Of a DNA stretch of 64,000 nucleotides, positions 37,883 to 49,800 are shown piece by piece. Positions within the stretch are counted from its first letter, which is position 1. Each line of letters starts with the position of its first letter. The notes beneath the pieces are model-generated. The model ran no database searches and had not been told where the DNA came from. It saw only the letters and a program-made list of their open reading frames with translations. The stretch is from the NCBI GenBank assembly GCA_037176845.1, contig JAYKXP010000007.1, positions 930,001 to 994,000 of the forward strand, written 5' to 3'. The stretch comes from Paramarasmius palmivorus (Eukaryota; Basidiomycota; Agaricomycetes; Agaricales; Marasmiaceae). Both the position numbers and the translations under genes were made by a program.

Positions 37883-40670
37883 ATGGCGACTCCAGCCAAA
37901 AAGCTCGTTCACTGGGACCTTAATAGTCCCTCATTATCCGACATGGGATCACCTTCTCTTTCTCTTCCAAATGACTCAACAGACTCCTTCGTTTCAACCT
38001 CAAGTCTTCAATACATAAACTCGCAACTCGTGGCACATGGTTTCACTCCATCGCCTGGACTATCGCTAGATGGGATATCGAATGAGGATTTAAATCGGGT
38101 GACGAAATGCTTGCTAGATTTGCTAGCTCAGAGAATGGTGTGTGTCATGGCAAAGAACGATTGTCTGAGTTCTAACCTGGTCACCAGAAAGATATGTCAA
38201 GAGCTGAACAGCTGACGACCGAAATACGGACCTTGACGTATGATCACGAACGTATGAAATCTATGCATCAGAGTGCTTCGGAGAGTGCAGCCAACTTTGA
38301 GAGGGAGGTGAACGTTCAAAAGTCTCGGGTTGCGTGAGTATGCAATATACATTTTATTCGTCATACCCACTCAATTCTCACAGCACCGTGACAAAGAACC
38401 TGCAACAAGCCGAAAATGCACACAAACAAACCATGGCAGAACTCCAACGAACTCGAAATGCCTTACAGACAGTACGAGCAACTCATCAGGCGGAGCTAAG
38501 GAAGAAAGACAAGGAGTTTGAAAAACTGGCAGACAAATGGTCCAAGATTGCAGATGTGCAGACCAAGCTTGGTGCTACTGCTAGTGGATTGCGATTCTCG
38601 GGATCCAGCGCGAACGCGGCAGTAGCAAACGGAAACCAGCTTGGTAAAGGCAAAGGATACCTAGAAGTGGCTCTTGACCAGGCAGAGAAGGCTAGAGAAC
38701 AGCTGACTCTGGAGAATACGGGTCTACGAATGCTAGTGGTTCGAGTAGCGAATGAAGTGCAACGAGTCACACATGAAGTCAAACGTTATATGCCCGGCAC
38801 CTCACAAGATGCTGAGGAGGTACGTCACCCCTTAGTTTTTCTCCTAAATCATTGACAAAATTTTCTGTGGTAGCCTCCTGCATTCACTCTTGCAGCCCTC
38901 TTCCCTGTGTCTCCAGCTGACTACACCGGCGACAAATTAACCTCACTCCTCGCTTCGCTTCGTCGGGCCCTTTACGACCTCGAGGCATACTGCAGAGAAA
39001 CTATCGCGTTGTCATCCTCGACTGGGATGACAACTGCGAAGCAGCCCACTGCTACCGAAGAGGAGATTCAACGGTTGAAGGAAGTCGTGGAAGGACTGCA
39101 AGCAGAACTCAGTTGGCACCTTTCTTTACTCGAGGTATCACTTCTAACCTCTTTTGATCAGAGGAATCCCAAGAGCATGCCGCATCGGAGTCTACAAGAG
39201 CTCAAGAGCTCGGCGTAGATATAGCTGCGAAGGATGAAGAGGTGGAACGTCTTTCCACTCTCAAGCTAGACCTTGAGCACGAGAGACGACGGTTTACCGA
39301 GTCTACGATTCGTTTTGATCGTGAAAAGGCAGAACTCGAGGTAATTATGGCTCCTGTGCAAAAATAAGCGATACTGATTGTTTCCAAAGGCCGAGAAACA
39401 TAAACTAGATGAGGAGAAACGCAAGTGGCAAGCTGAACTGATGTTAGCTGATGCACCACCTACGACTGACGACTCGAGTTCTCCTTCACCTCCGAGAAAG
39501 AAGCAGAGTCCACGCTCCGATGAAGGTCTTTCCAAAAGCAAATCCAAAGGTACCCGCTCGCCTCGCAGAGCACCTGGAAAGAGCCTCAAAGCCAGTATCG
39601 GAAGGACTCTTGCAAGCTCGCGAACAGGAAAACGACCATCTCTCACATCCTCATATTCTGCATTGACCTCTCCCTCGAAACGACCACCAAAATTTGAACC
39701 GGCATACGAAACAGAGGTTATACCTACACCACTCCTATCATCACAATTACAACCACCACCATCTCTACTTCCAACAAGCTTCGCTCTACCTCCTCCGTCA
39801 CCCAAAGCGGCATTTCCACCTCAGCCACCGACTTTACTGCTTTCAACCCCGTTCGACATTCCAGCGCCTGAAGAAGCTGCTGATCAGTTCGAGGACATCA
39901 AGATCGAGGTGCCAGCGCCGACGTCAGCCATACCCGAGACGCCACAACCAACAGCACCCCGGCGACCTTTCCCAATGGCCAAACCCCTAGCTCCGCACAT
40001 GATCCATGCCTATTCCCCAGCTCGACCTAGCCCGTTAAGCAGAATCTTGTCACTTGGCAATTCACCTGATTCGCCTGACGCCGGGATGGCTCCTGTACCT
40101 GAAGAGGAATGGGCAGATGAAGATGAGGATCAGAAGATGGAGGATATGTTCCCGGAGATTAATGTTAAGGAGCCGGAGATGACTCTTGCGCAAGAGTTAG
40201 GTGTGTCGGAGTCTCCGCCTGAAAGTCCGGTAAGGCCGAAAGAGAAAGAGAAGGAGAAGAAGAGGTCGACTGCGGGGGCTACGATGAAAGCAAAGGGAAG
40301 AGTGGTTCGTGATCCGCCGGATATAAAGTCGAAAGTGGGGAGTAAATCTACGATGGGAGTTGCGCAGGCGTCAAAGGCACCGACAAGGGGAGCATTGATG
40401 AAGTCTTTGCCGACGTCGAAGACGCAGGCTAGTGTTAAGAGTGCTGGTTCGCGGGTGATTGGTAGTGAGGGGAAGGAGAAGGAGAATTCTGGTACTAGTG
40501 GCAAGGGTGTTGAAGGGGGTAAGCCTGCTGCGGCCGCAACGACAGCTCCACGACCGAGGTTGAAGATACCATCAGGTGGTGCACAGGCTGGCGCAGGTAG
40601 AGGTGGTCCAAGAAGGGTGCCCATCGGCAGTGCGGAGGCGCCACCGGTTGTACAAGGGAGAAAATCGTGA
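37883..40670 (+). CDS. ADIP/SSX2IP/Msd1-type coiled-coil protein
   Basis: The N-terminal third matches the afadin- and alpha-actinin-binding (ADIP) domain: YINSQLVAHGFTP, then NEDLNRVTKCLLDLLAQR, SRAEQLTTEIRTLTYDHERM. Long coiled coils follow (QQAENAHKQTMAELQRTRNA, QAELRKKDKEFEKLADKW, DLEHERRRFTESTIRF). The C-terminal about 400 residues are Pro/Ser/Lys-rich and disordered, with basic runs such as KEKEKEKKRS. In fission yeast and animals, members of this family (Msd1, SSX2IP) anchor the gamma-tubulin complex and microtubule minus ends at spindle poles or centrosomes; I infer the same here. An in-frame ATG at 37832 would add 17 residues; I chose 37883 for its context and the MATPAKK start. The stop is TGA at 40668. 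Confidence 0.85.
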
Positions 40671-41418
40671 CTTCTTCCCGTCTTATGATATCCGTTTTGG
40701 TTCTTGCATCATTGATACCCTCTATATCACTCTTTCATTTCCTGTTACATTACTTCATGTTCTTTGTCAATTTATAAATGTACAGTGGGAACGAGCTCTC
40801 AAGGAACCGAATATGCAGCTCATCTGTTATGAAGCAGATCTACAGAAACGTCAATTAGTTCACTTGTAGACAATGACCCCGTGTAGCGCCGCACAGGGCC
40901 GTCGAGATAGAGTAGCTGGGAAACTTTCGAAGACGCAGAAGCCCCAGTCCGGATGAATACCGGGGAGTGTTCAATCGCAGAGTGCCACGACTTGTCATAG
41001 GCTTTAGCTATTCGCTTGATGTTCAGCAGCCCGAGAACGACTGCTTGAGCTTTCCTTCGTGCAGCCTCGACGGAAACCGTGGCTCTTGCAGCTGCTGTGG
41101 TAATTCACCATTGGCGCCAAAAGAAGCATTCAGTGCCTTGCTTGATGACGAATTTTGGCGTTACATATAGCCCAATGAACCAAAGTGCCATCCGATAATC
41201 TGACAGTAAGTGCTTGGGATCTTGCCTGAAGCTAGAAAAAATTGCAGAATGGCCTTGTGGTGGTGGATGAGAACTACTTGGGCGTGAGCAAATAAGGAGG
41301 TACAAAGGGACCAAATTGTCGGTCACATCAACGCTATTGTGTTACCGTACACCTCGACTGTTGCTTATGCTCTTACCCTGATTACCATTCTTTCAGCTAA
41401 ATTTTTATCTTTTTATTG
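40671..41418. other. Intergenic before the ubiquitin protease gene
   Basis: 748 nt between two plus-strand genes. It holds the 3' end of the ADIP gene and the promoter of the ubiquitin protease. Frames on either strand are short and lack protein character. Confidence 0.5.
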
Positions 41419-44400
41419 ATGCCAGGCATCCTACCAAGTCCACCTAATGCGTCGCCTACCAATTTCGAGCCTTCATCGCCGTGTGAGTACCCAAGCATGA
41501 TTACTGCGGGAAGAGAACTGGCTAATTTGCACTTGGTGTAGCTTCATCATCGGACATGTCGGTTCGCGAGATAAAGGATAGGGCACAAGAGGCTGTTCAG
41601 AGAGAGGCGAAGGGGGCATCGGCTCTGGCTTTGGTGAAAGCGGCTCGGAATCAATATCTCTTGGGGAAGGAGCGCGAGCTGGAGGGAGACTTGGAAGGGG
41701 CATTGAGTGCACTTGCAAGGACTGCAAGTCTCGCAAAGATGATCTACAGCACGGCTGAATTCGAGTCTGAAAAGGGAGGAAAAGGCGGAGTGATCAAGAA
41801 GGAAATTCTCAGCTTTCTCGAGGTGCGTCTACTTGGTCTGTCTACTGAGTAACAGTCGCTAACACTTTTTTTTCTTATAGAATATACCAGACCTTGTAAA
41901 TCATACTGAAATGGTAGAAGAGAAGCTCAAAGCTATAGAAAAGGAGAAGCAGAAATCCCAGTCAGCCAGTCCTACGTCTGTTGTTTCAGCTCGTCGCCAT
42001 GTTCTGTATATTAACCTGTCTTTGTTCTAGCAATGGCCCCATAAGCAAGCCAGGAGGAAGTATTGCTGATCGCATGAAGGCTTTGCAGAGCAATGGTCTC
42101 TCCATTTCCACATCAAAGCGAATATCTACCCAAGCACGGGACATACCCAGTCCAGGCAAATCAGCCACAGAGCCTGGCTCTTCATCACCTATCGTATCTT
42201 CCTCGCCCCTCATATCGTCTTCACCTTCTTTTCGTCACTCGCCAAGTGCACCGCTGTCTCCACTTGCTGCGGCGCCTTCGATATCCTCGCTCACTTCCGC
42301 TTTAAACGGAACCACCATTTCGGCGTCATCACCTTCTCCTCATTCCTTTGTTTCACCTTCGACATTCGGACCTCCTTCTCCCTCATCTTCTCCTTCATCG
42401 TCACCCAAAGCGTCCAATTACTCCATTTCCGAGTTCAACACTCATTTCCCATCCATCGACGAGCTCGATGAAGACCCCAACTTTGCTCTCCCGTCGGTGC
42501 CTACTGGTCTCAGTAGTACTTCAAACAAATCGACATCTTCGCGTTCCTCAAAAGCCGGAGCCGACGCACCACTAGTTTCACCAACTCCGCATGCGGCATT
42601 ACGCAACTTTATCGTCCCCGTGGAGCGTCCTTCCAGTACGCCCATTACACCGACAACGAACCTCTTCAATAGTCGCCCAGCGTCACCTTCCAGACCACCT
42701 ATTCCTATAAAGCCGTCTAATCTATCCGCTTCGTCTTCCTCAGCATCTGCTGTTGCCCATGGTGATGCTAGTCACTATGCTCACCCAATATCCCAGAGTC
42801 CGTCGTACTCGAACGGGATGCCGTCCAAAACACCGATACCCAAGAAGAATGCGGCAACTCCCAAAGAGCTGAAGGAGTATATGAGGGAATATAAAATATT
42901 GCTCCTGGATGTAAGGAATAGAGCAGAGTTTGACAAGGAGCATATCAAAGCACCTGGTGCTGTAGTATGCGTAGAGCCGACGGTTTTAATGAGGTCAAAG
43001 TGGGTGCTTGCTGTTCCTGTACACGTCCAATCAAACACTAACATCTTGTTTCGCTGTAGTGTATCCGGCGAATCCCTCGAGGATTCCATGGTGATTGCTC
43101 CTAATCAAGAAGCCCTCGCGTTCAAGAACCGCGACAAGTGGGATCTAGTGGTTGTTTACGATCAAAATTCTAAGGATTTTGGTGGTCCGGAATCTTCGCT
43201 AAACGTACTCATCGGCGCTATCAGTGAGCGGGCATTCAAGAAACTACTGAGGAGAATGCCCATGATACTTGTTGGTGGATTGGATGCATGGAAGGCTGAG
43301 ATGGGAACTTCCGAGGTTGAAGGTTCCGGGAACTCGGGAGCAGGTTACTCAGACGGCATTACAAGTGCTAGTGCAAGTGCCAGCACAACCAGTCATGCCC
43401 AGAATGGTCTGGGCTCTAGTTCTTCCTCCTCTTCGTCGCCATCTATCGTGGCATCAAGATCCACTCACGGAAAGAATCCATTTGCTAATGGAGGTCCATT
43501 GGCTGTTGCGCCTTCTTCACCGAGCTTGAAGAGTCTACCGATTTCGGGAAGTGCATCGACATCTTCGGGTGCCACGGAGTATTGGACGCCACCTGTATCT
43601 AGTTCGAGTTCGAGCACCAGCACGACGAGGAATCGTTCCGAGACGAATCCTGGATCGAGTCGGTACAGCCACGGAGAACACCGGAGTAATTACTCTATGG
43701 ATCAACGTGCTATTCATTCAAGGTTGGTTACACAATAGAGCACGATGTAATCATTTATGCTGATGTTCATTCCACGTAGGACACCTGCGGATTCGGGCTA
43801 CCCCAGTCGATTCACTTCTCCAGATTCTTCACTTTCAAGAAGGCCAGCTATATCGAGAGCTGCGCTCTCGTCATCCACAACACTTGTGCAACCCATTGCC
43901 GAAAATGTTTGTTTGAATACTTGATTTGGGTGGTAGTGAAGGATGCTGACTTTGACTCTTAGGCTTCTGTACCGCCAATGTCTCCGACCACGAATGGCGC
44001 TTCTTCCATTACATACCCGTCCTTTTCTCGCTCCTCTGCATCAGGGCTTCCTTCTACCTCTACCTCACCTTTTACACCTTCCACACGTTTCGACATTGCT
44101 TCTCCACCTCAAGCTTCCATTAGTCCTTCACTTTCTCGACGTCGTAGCGACTACATTGACCAATCCCAAGAAGCCGTCTCGGGGTTACAGAGTCGGCCCA
44201 TAGACTACCCAGAACTATCTCTCTCTACACAGCATATGATTCGACCACCACCTGCTGTTGCCTCTCCAGCATTGGAGAGACAAGACAATCGACCTCGGAT
44301 GTCATCCACTTCTGCGGCTCATTTGAAGGCACCTACACCACCACGGATAGAATCCTATTGGCCTGTGACGTATTGGTCGGATGTGAGGATTGGGATATCG

Positions 44401-45815
44401 GGTCTGAGGAATTTGGGGAACACGTGTTATATGAATGCGCCGATACAGTGTTTGAGTGCGACACCGCCTTTTGCGAGGTTTTTCAATGGTGCGTGGTTAC
44501 TGCTGTTCTGTTGGCTGATATATTCTAATGCTGTTTGTTGGTTTTAGAGGGCAGATGGAAGAACGCGATTAATTATACGAACCCATTGGGATCTAAAGGA
44601 AAGTTGACGGGGGCGTTTGCGAAGCTGGTGTACACGATGTGGGCGAATGAGATTCCGCATCAGACGCCGCATGATTTCAAGGTGCGTTGACGTTTTGTTT
44701 CTGGTTTGTGTTTGAGTATTCATCTCTTATTTCTTGTGTCGCTGTAGCACTGCATCTCCTCGTTGAATAGTCAATACATCGGCACCGACCAACACGACTC
44801 CCAAGAGTTCCTTTCATTCCTCTTAGATGGGATCCATGAAGACCTAAACAGAGTCGTCGTCCGACCGCCGTGGAATCGGACTCCAGAGGAAGAAGCCGAG
44901 CTTGAGAGGTTACCTCCTCAGATTGCTAGCGAACAAGAGTGGAGAGCGTGGAAGTTGAGAAATGATAGTATTATTGTGGATTTCTTCCAGGGGCAGTTCA
45001 GGAATCAGATGAAGTGCTTGACGTGTAATAAGGTGTGTTGCGCTGTGACGCGTCGTAACGTTATTGCTGATATTACCAGACATCAACGACATACAACACG
45101 TTTTCAATTCTGTCGGTCCCGATCCCTCATGGAAGGAGTGGCAAGGTACCCTTACAGCGGTGTCTGGATGCGTTCTTCAATACAGAAGTGATGGAGAAGG
45201 ATGATGCATGGTGTGTATTACGTCGCCAGCTGGCTTGTCTATTGATTCACTTCGATTCCAGGGATTGCCCTCAATGCAAAGTCAAGCAGAGAGCTTCCAA
45301 GCAACTCTCACTTGCGCGGTTACCCCCGGTCCTGGTGATTCACCTCAAACGTTTCGAGGCTAATGGCCGATTCTCGGATAAGATCGACACCTTTGTGGAC
45401 TTTCCTCTGAAATCGTTAGACTTCACATCGTACATGCCACCTCCACTACCCGCCGGGGCAGACCATGGAAAACTGAACGGAGGTGTACCATTGTCTCCGG
45501 ACGATCCTCGAAGTCAGATTCCTCCGTACAGATACGACTTATATGGCGTTACCAATCATACCGGTAACCTCAGTAGCGGTCATTGTACGTTCCCTTACTT
45601 TGGTCCATGCTGAATTCGGGCTGACTGTTCCTAGATACTGCCTACATTGCTTCGGGAGGTGGTTGGAAGTACTGCGATGACAGTACGATCAAAGATGTCG
45701 ACTACAAGCAAGTAGTGGTATGTCCCATCTTTCACACGTGCACAATTCGGTGACTAACTCGGTAAACCAGAGCCAAAAAGCATACGTCCTCTTTTACAAA
45801 CGAACAAGACCATGA
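41419..45815 (+). CDS. Ubiquitin carboxyl-terminal hydrolase, Doa4/USP8 type
   Basis: Deubiquitinating cysteine protease with three regions. The N-terminal helical region ([17 protein letters not shown], then [19 protein letters not shown]) resembles the MIT/USP8-dimerisation module. After a long Ser/Pro-rich linker comes a rhodanese-like domain ([19 protein letters not shown], then [16 protein letters not shown]). The USP domain starts at [20 protein letters not shown], with the catalytic Cys, runs through [20 protein letters not shown] and zinc-finger pairs CLTC and CPQC, and ends with the His box GNLSSGHYTAYI and [10 protein letters not shown]. Doa4/USP8 proteins act on endosomal ESCRT cargo, recycling ubiquitin. 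The rhodanese domain is interrupted by a 60-nt stopless intron. The Cys box has NA where NS is usual. Catalytic Cys, His and Asp are all present. Confidence 0.94.
42999..43062 (+). other. Stopless, length-3n intron in the rhodanese domain
   Basis: A 60-nt GT-AG intron (starting GTGGGTGC, ending CGCTGTAG) within about 42999-43062 has no stop and keeps frame whether spliced or retained. Removing it gives [16 protein letters not shown]; retaining it adds 20 residues between two rhodanese strands. Confidence 0.6.
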
Positions 45816-46893
45816 ATCAAACATTCCGGAACTCGCTATACATACATATGTTTATTTAACCTTATTGTCCCTTGTGCTTCCCCTTCATCTGTGTTTATCA
45901 CACTTCTGCTATGATATGCTGTCACTGTATTCTAGGACCTTTGCATAACCCTCACCCTTCTTTCGGACCAAGCCAAATGTGTAAATTTGATTCGGGATCT
46001 AATTACAACTTTTCATTTAGGTGTAAAGTAAGGTGCGATAAAGTACGTCTTGCAGCGTTTCCATCGTTAAAAAATCTCCGGGACAGACGCTCGACATATC
46101 ATCAGCTCGTCCGCACTTCCTACCGCAAGGCAGTATCTTTTCCTTTCATACCGCGTCCCTATTCCCTCGACAGAACAACACTTCGTTGGCTTCCCCAATC
46201 CTCACTGTCTAAATGAGAATTTGGTCGCCTGGGCCATGAGCCTGCCCTAGAGTACACGGCCGCAGTGGCTACAGTAAACCCTGGCATTTCGGCACGGGAC
46301 TGGCATTCTTGCCCGAAATGCCGAATGCCTGTTCGCCGATATGCCGACTGATATCTCCAGTTGGTCCCGCTCATGATGTACAGCACATAGGTGCAGGTCA
46401 TGTAGAGCTGTGGTATTGTTATAGAACATGACAAAAGACTATCAATGGAGGGATGAACAACGCATAAAAATTAATAAGGGTAAACCGAACGACGGTTGAG
46501 GGCTACATTTTGCATGACGAAATGCCGGAATGCTGAGGATGCCAGAAAATGCCGAAATGCTCAGCGGGCGTTTACTCCAGTTTCGATAGCTTTTCCCGTG
46601 TACGTACCACGTATCGTTATCCTAGCATTTCGTCTCGGACACTGCGCTAGCCTCCGCTCGACCAACACCATCGGGTACGAGAAATCTTTGGCTGATCTTT
46701 GTAAATCTCCTCAGTCATAGCTTTCCAGGCGACACTTTCTGCACCTATCAGAGAGATGAAGTAATGTACTGCATGTACTTTAAGCTTGAACAAGGCATTC
46801 TATCTCGCGACTTAATTCGCTGACCTCGAGCGCGATTGCAAGTAGGTCGACGCTGCAGGCATTCCATTGTCAAGAGGGCACCGGTACTCGATC
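45816..46893. other. Intergenic between two convergent genes, with short repeats
   Basis: 1.08 kb between the stops of the ubiquitin protease and the ABC transporter. It contains a cluster of CGAAATGCC/GGCATTTCG elements described separately. No gene is seen. Confidence 0.5.
46283..46632. repeat. Cluster of CGAAATGCC / GGCATTTCG elements
   Basis: GGCATTTCGG at 46283-46292 and its exact complement CCGAAATGCC at 46313-46322 form a 10-bp inverted repeat with a 20-nt loop. Further copies are CGAAATGCCGG at 46519-46529, GCCGAAATGC at 46551-46560 and GCATTTCG at 46625-46632. Related CGAATGCC and TATGCCGA variants lie between. I saw no such cluster elsewhere in the window. Origin is unclear: a decayed MITE or local simple-sequence expansion. 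Confidence 0.45.
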
Positions 46894-49800
46894 TTACTCC
46901 CTTGATTTTCCCTCTGCCATGGCAAGCAGCACATCGCTATCGGCAGATTCATTCACGAGGACTCTGAGTAGTCCCCCTTCCTTCCTAAGCAGTTCCTTTG
47001 GAGTATCAAATTCAACCTGGAACAAGAGTCAACTTCGATAAACGCGCACATCAACACCAAATTAATAACTTACAATATTACCAGCGTCCAAAACCATCTA
47101 GTTCAAGCCGGGTTAACTAGTCAGCTGCGGAGATGTGGTATGGAGCGCCACTCACAATTCTATCTGCATCCATGATTGTTTGTAGCCGGTGTGCAATAGT
47201 AATAACGGTGGTGTCTCCCCCGAGCTCATTTCGCAGGGACTGTTGTATAATCGAATCTGTTTCATAGTCAATCGCAGATGTCGCTGTGATTCAATCTTAT
47301 ATCAGGGTCTGTAGGAAAACACCAGTACCAGGTCCCACCTTCATCCAGAATTAACACTTTGCTCTTCCTCAGGATGGCTCTCGCAAGTGCGATTATCTGT
47401 CTCTGGCCAACAGATAAATTGGTTCCTCCGCTTGAGATGCCCGTATCAAGGGTTATTCGGCCCTCGTGCTTGGTCTTTTGTAATTCAAAGAGACCAGCAG
47501 ATCGCAGAACATCATTGAGTGTAGCATCATCATACTGTCCAAATGGGTCGAGGTTCTGGCGAAGACTTCCGCTTAGGAGTTCGGGCTGTTGAACGGCGTC
47601 AGGGATGATTACATTGGCAGGGACGGGCAATACTCACCATTTGAGGTATGATGGTGATCTTTGATCTCAAAGCGTCAAGGTTGATATTACTCGTTTTGAG
47701 ACCATCGTAGTACACATCGCCTTCGGTTGGAATGCAACGCAACAACGAGAGTGTCAATGAACTCTAATGGACATTGTTCAGATGAAAGGGTATTATGATA
47801 GACGCCAAGAATGCGCACCTTTCCGGATCCTGTACGGCCGACTGTAACGAAGGATGTTGGGTATGAGAACAACAACATAGGTTCTAAGGGTACATAGTAA
47901 CACACCGACGCCAACACGCTCCCCGGACCGAATATGAAAGTTGAGATCATGAAGCACTTGGGGCCCCTCGGGTGAATACCTAGCGGAGAGGTGTTCCGCT
48001 CTGAGGTCACCGCTGACAGGCCAGTATGCTGGAGTTTCGTGTTCCTTTGTCGGCATTGGCTCCTGTTCAATGTCGAGATAACCTTCAATACGTTCAAGGC
48101 TACGAAATGCTATTCAGAGCGTGCTAAATTAGTTCTGAAAAACTGTATCAACCTGTTCGCTGGTGTTCAAGGTATTCAGCGCGGAGCCGACAAAAGTCGC
48201 GAATGGTACCTTACCTTTCATTTCTAGATCATTCACGGAAAAAAGTACGTATATTATTGCGCCACTGAATGTCACTGCGTATTCATTGGCTCAAGTCATA
48301 AGAGCAAATACTACGCCACCTACCAGCCATGTTCAACGAGAATCCAGCCCCGGAGGCACCAGCGCCACTGTAATACACCAAGTATGCAGCCAGTCCGCAA
48401 GAGAATAGCGCTCCGAGAAGCTCAACCCGACTGGCCAACCAGCGCCCAAGGTTGGAGTTCGTTCTGCCAACTCTGGTATAGACATCGATCCGACGACGTA
48501 GCTCCTGCTCAAATACGTCGGAGGCACCGTACGCCCGGATAGACACTGCAATCCCGAGTTAGTACTCGTCGTCACCTCAGTAATGAATGTCGAACCAATT
48601 CCCGCGATAGCAGTCTCGAACCTATCATGTCGTTAGCGAATAAGGAACATTTGAAATGAAGAATCTATGATCCTTACTGTGCTAATACGGGGGCCTGGGC
48701 TTTTGACCTGACAGAAAATCATCAGCCACAACTGGTAACATAGGAACTAGTAGGCAGACAGTTCACGGCGGGTACACATCACGGCGGTAATGTACTTGTT
48801 CCTCAACCAATTCCCTACCAACGCAATTACGACACCAGGAACAATGAAGACGGGAGTGTATATAGCTAGAGCACCTAGCTGAGTGATCATCTTGGTCACT
48901 AGAATGCCGAAATCATATGTTGTCGATGGGATTAGCATATCGACTGCACGACAATCCAATCAATACAGCTTTAGGGGACAGGTGAACCAACATACCTGCG
49001 TCAATATCCGCTGTACATCGGGTCAGTATACGAGAGACGGGTGTCATGTCCAGCCATCTACAAATTTGACGAATTAGCGAGGCCCCAGACAAGAGCTATG
49101 AACGAACCTGAGAGTGGTGTTCAGTACCGAACTCAAGAGCTTTTTGTGAATAGTCCTTGCTGCCCGCACGGCAGAGTAGGAAAAATAAGTATATGTGATG
49201 CCCAAAGCTATCAACGCCATGAGCAGCAAAAGTCCTGTTAAAATTGTTGGCAGCTGAAATCGGTTGCATGGAACGTAGTTTCAAACCATATATTCCAAAG
49301 TTTCTAAGTCGAATATGCATGAGAGTGTTACTCACAAGTGCGAAACAACTTACCTGAGCACCGGTACTTCCGAAGGAGGCATCAGCTCGTATTGCGTGGC
49401 CCAATATCCGAGATACCATGTTTGGGCGACATTCAATGCACCCGATACCATCAAACTGCCCACATAAATCGTTAAAGCAAACACTGCGTGACTGCCACCG
49501 AAGGCGTTCAAGTATAACTTCACTAAGGGCAGGTCAGCAGATACGTGAAGACACGCACACTAAAACTCACCAGGTGAGAAACCAACACGACCCATTTGGA
49601 CTTCTTCAGCAACGATGAGTTTCCCATCAGCTTTGGATTTCTTGTCGTCAGAAAATATCAGTATGTCTTCTTTTTCTGTACTCTTTGTCTCCTCATCCTC
49701 ATTGGTGGGAGTGTCCTGATTCAGAATATTGTCAATAGCGCCCCCCGAAGTGACCTTTCCGTCCTTCACTGAGATGACAACTTCCGCCAGAGGTACGGTT

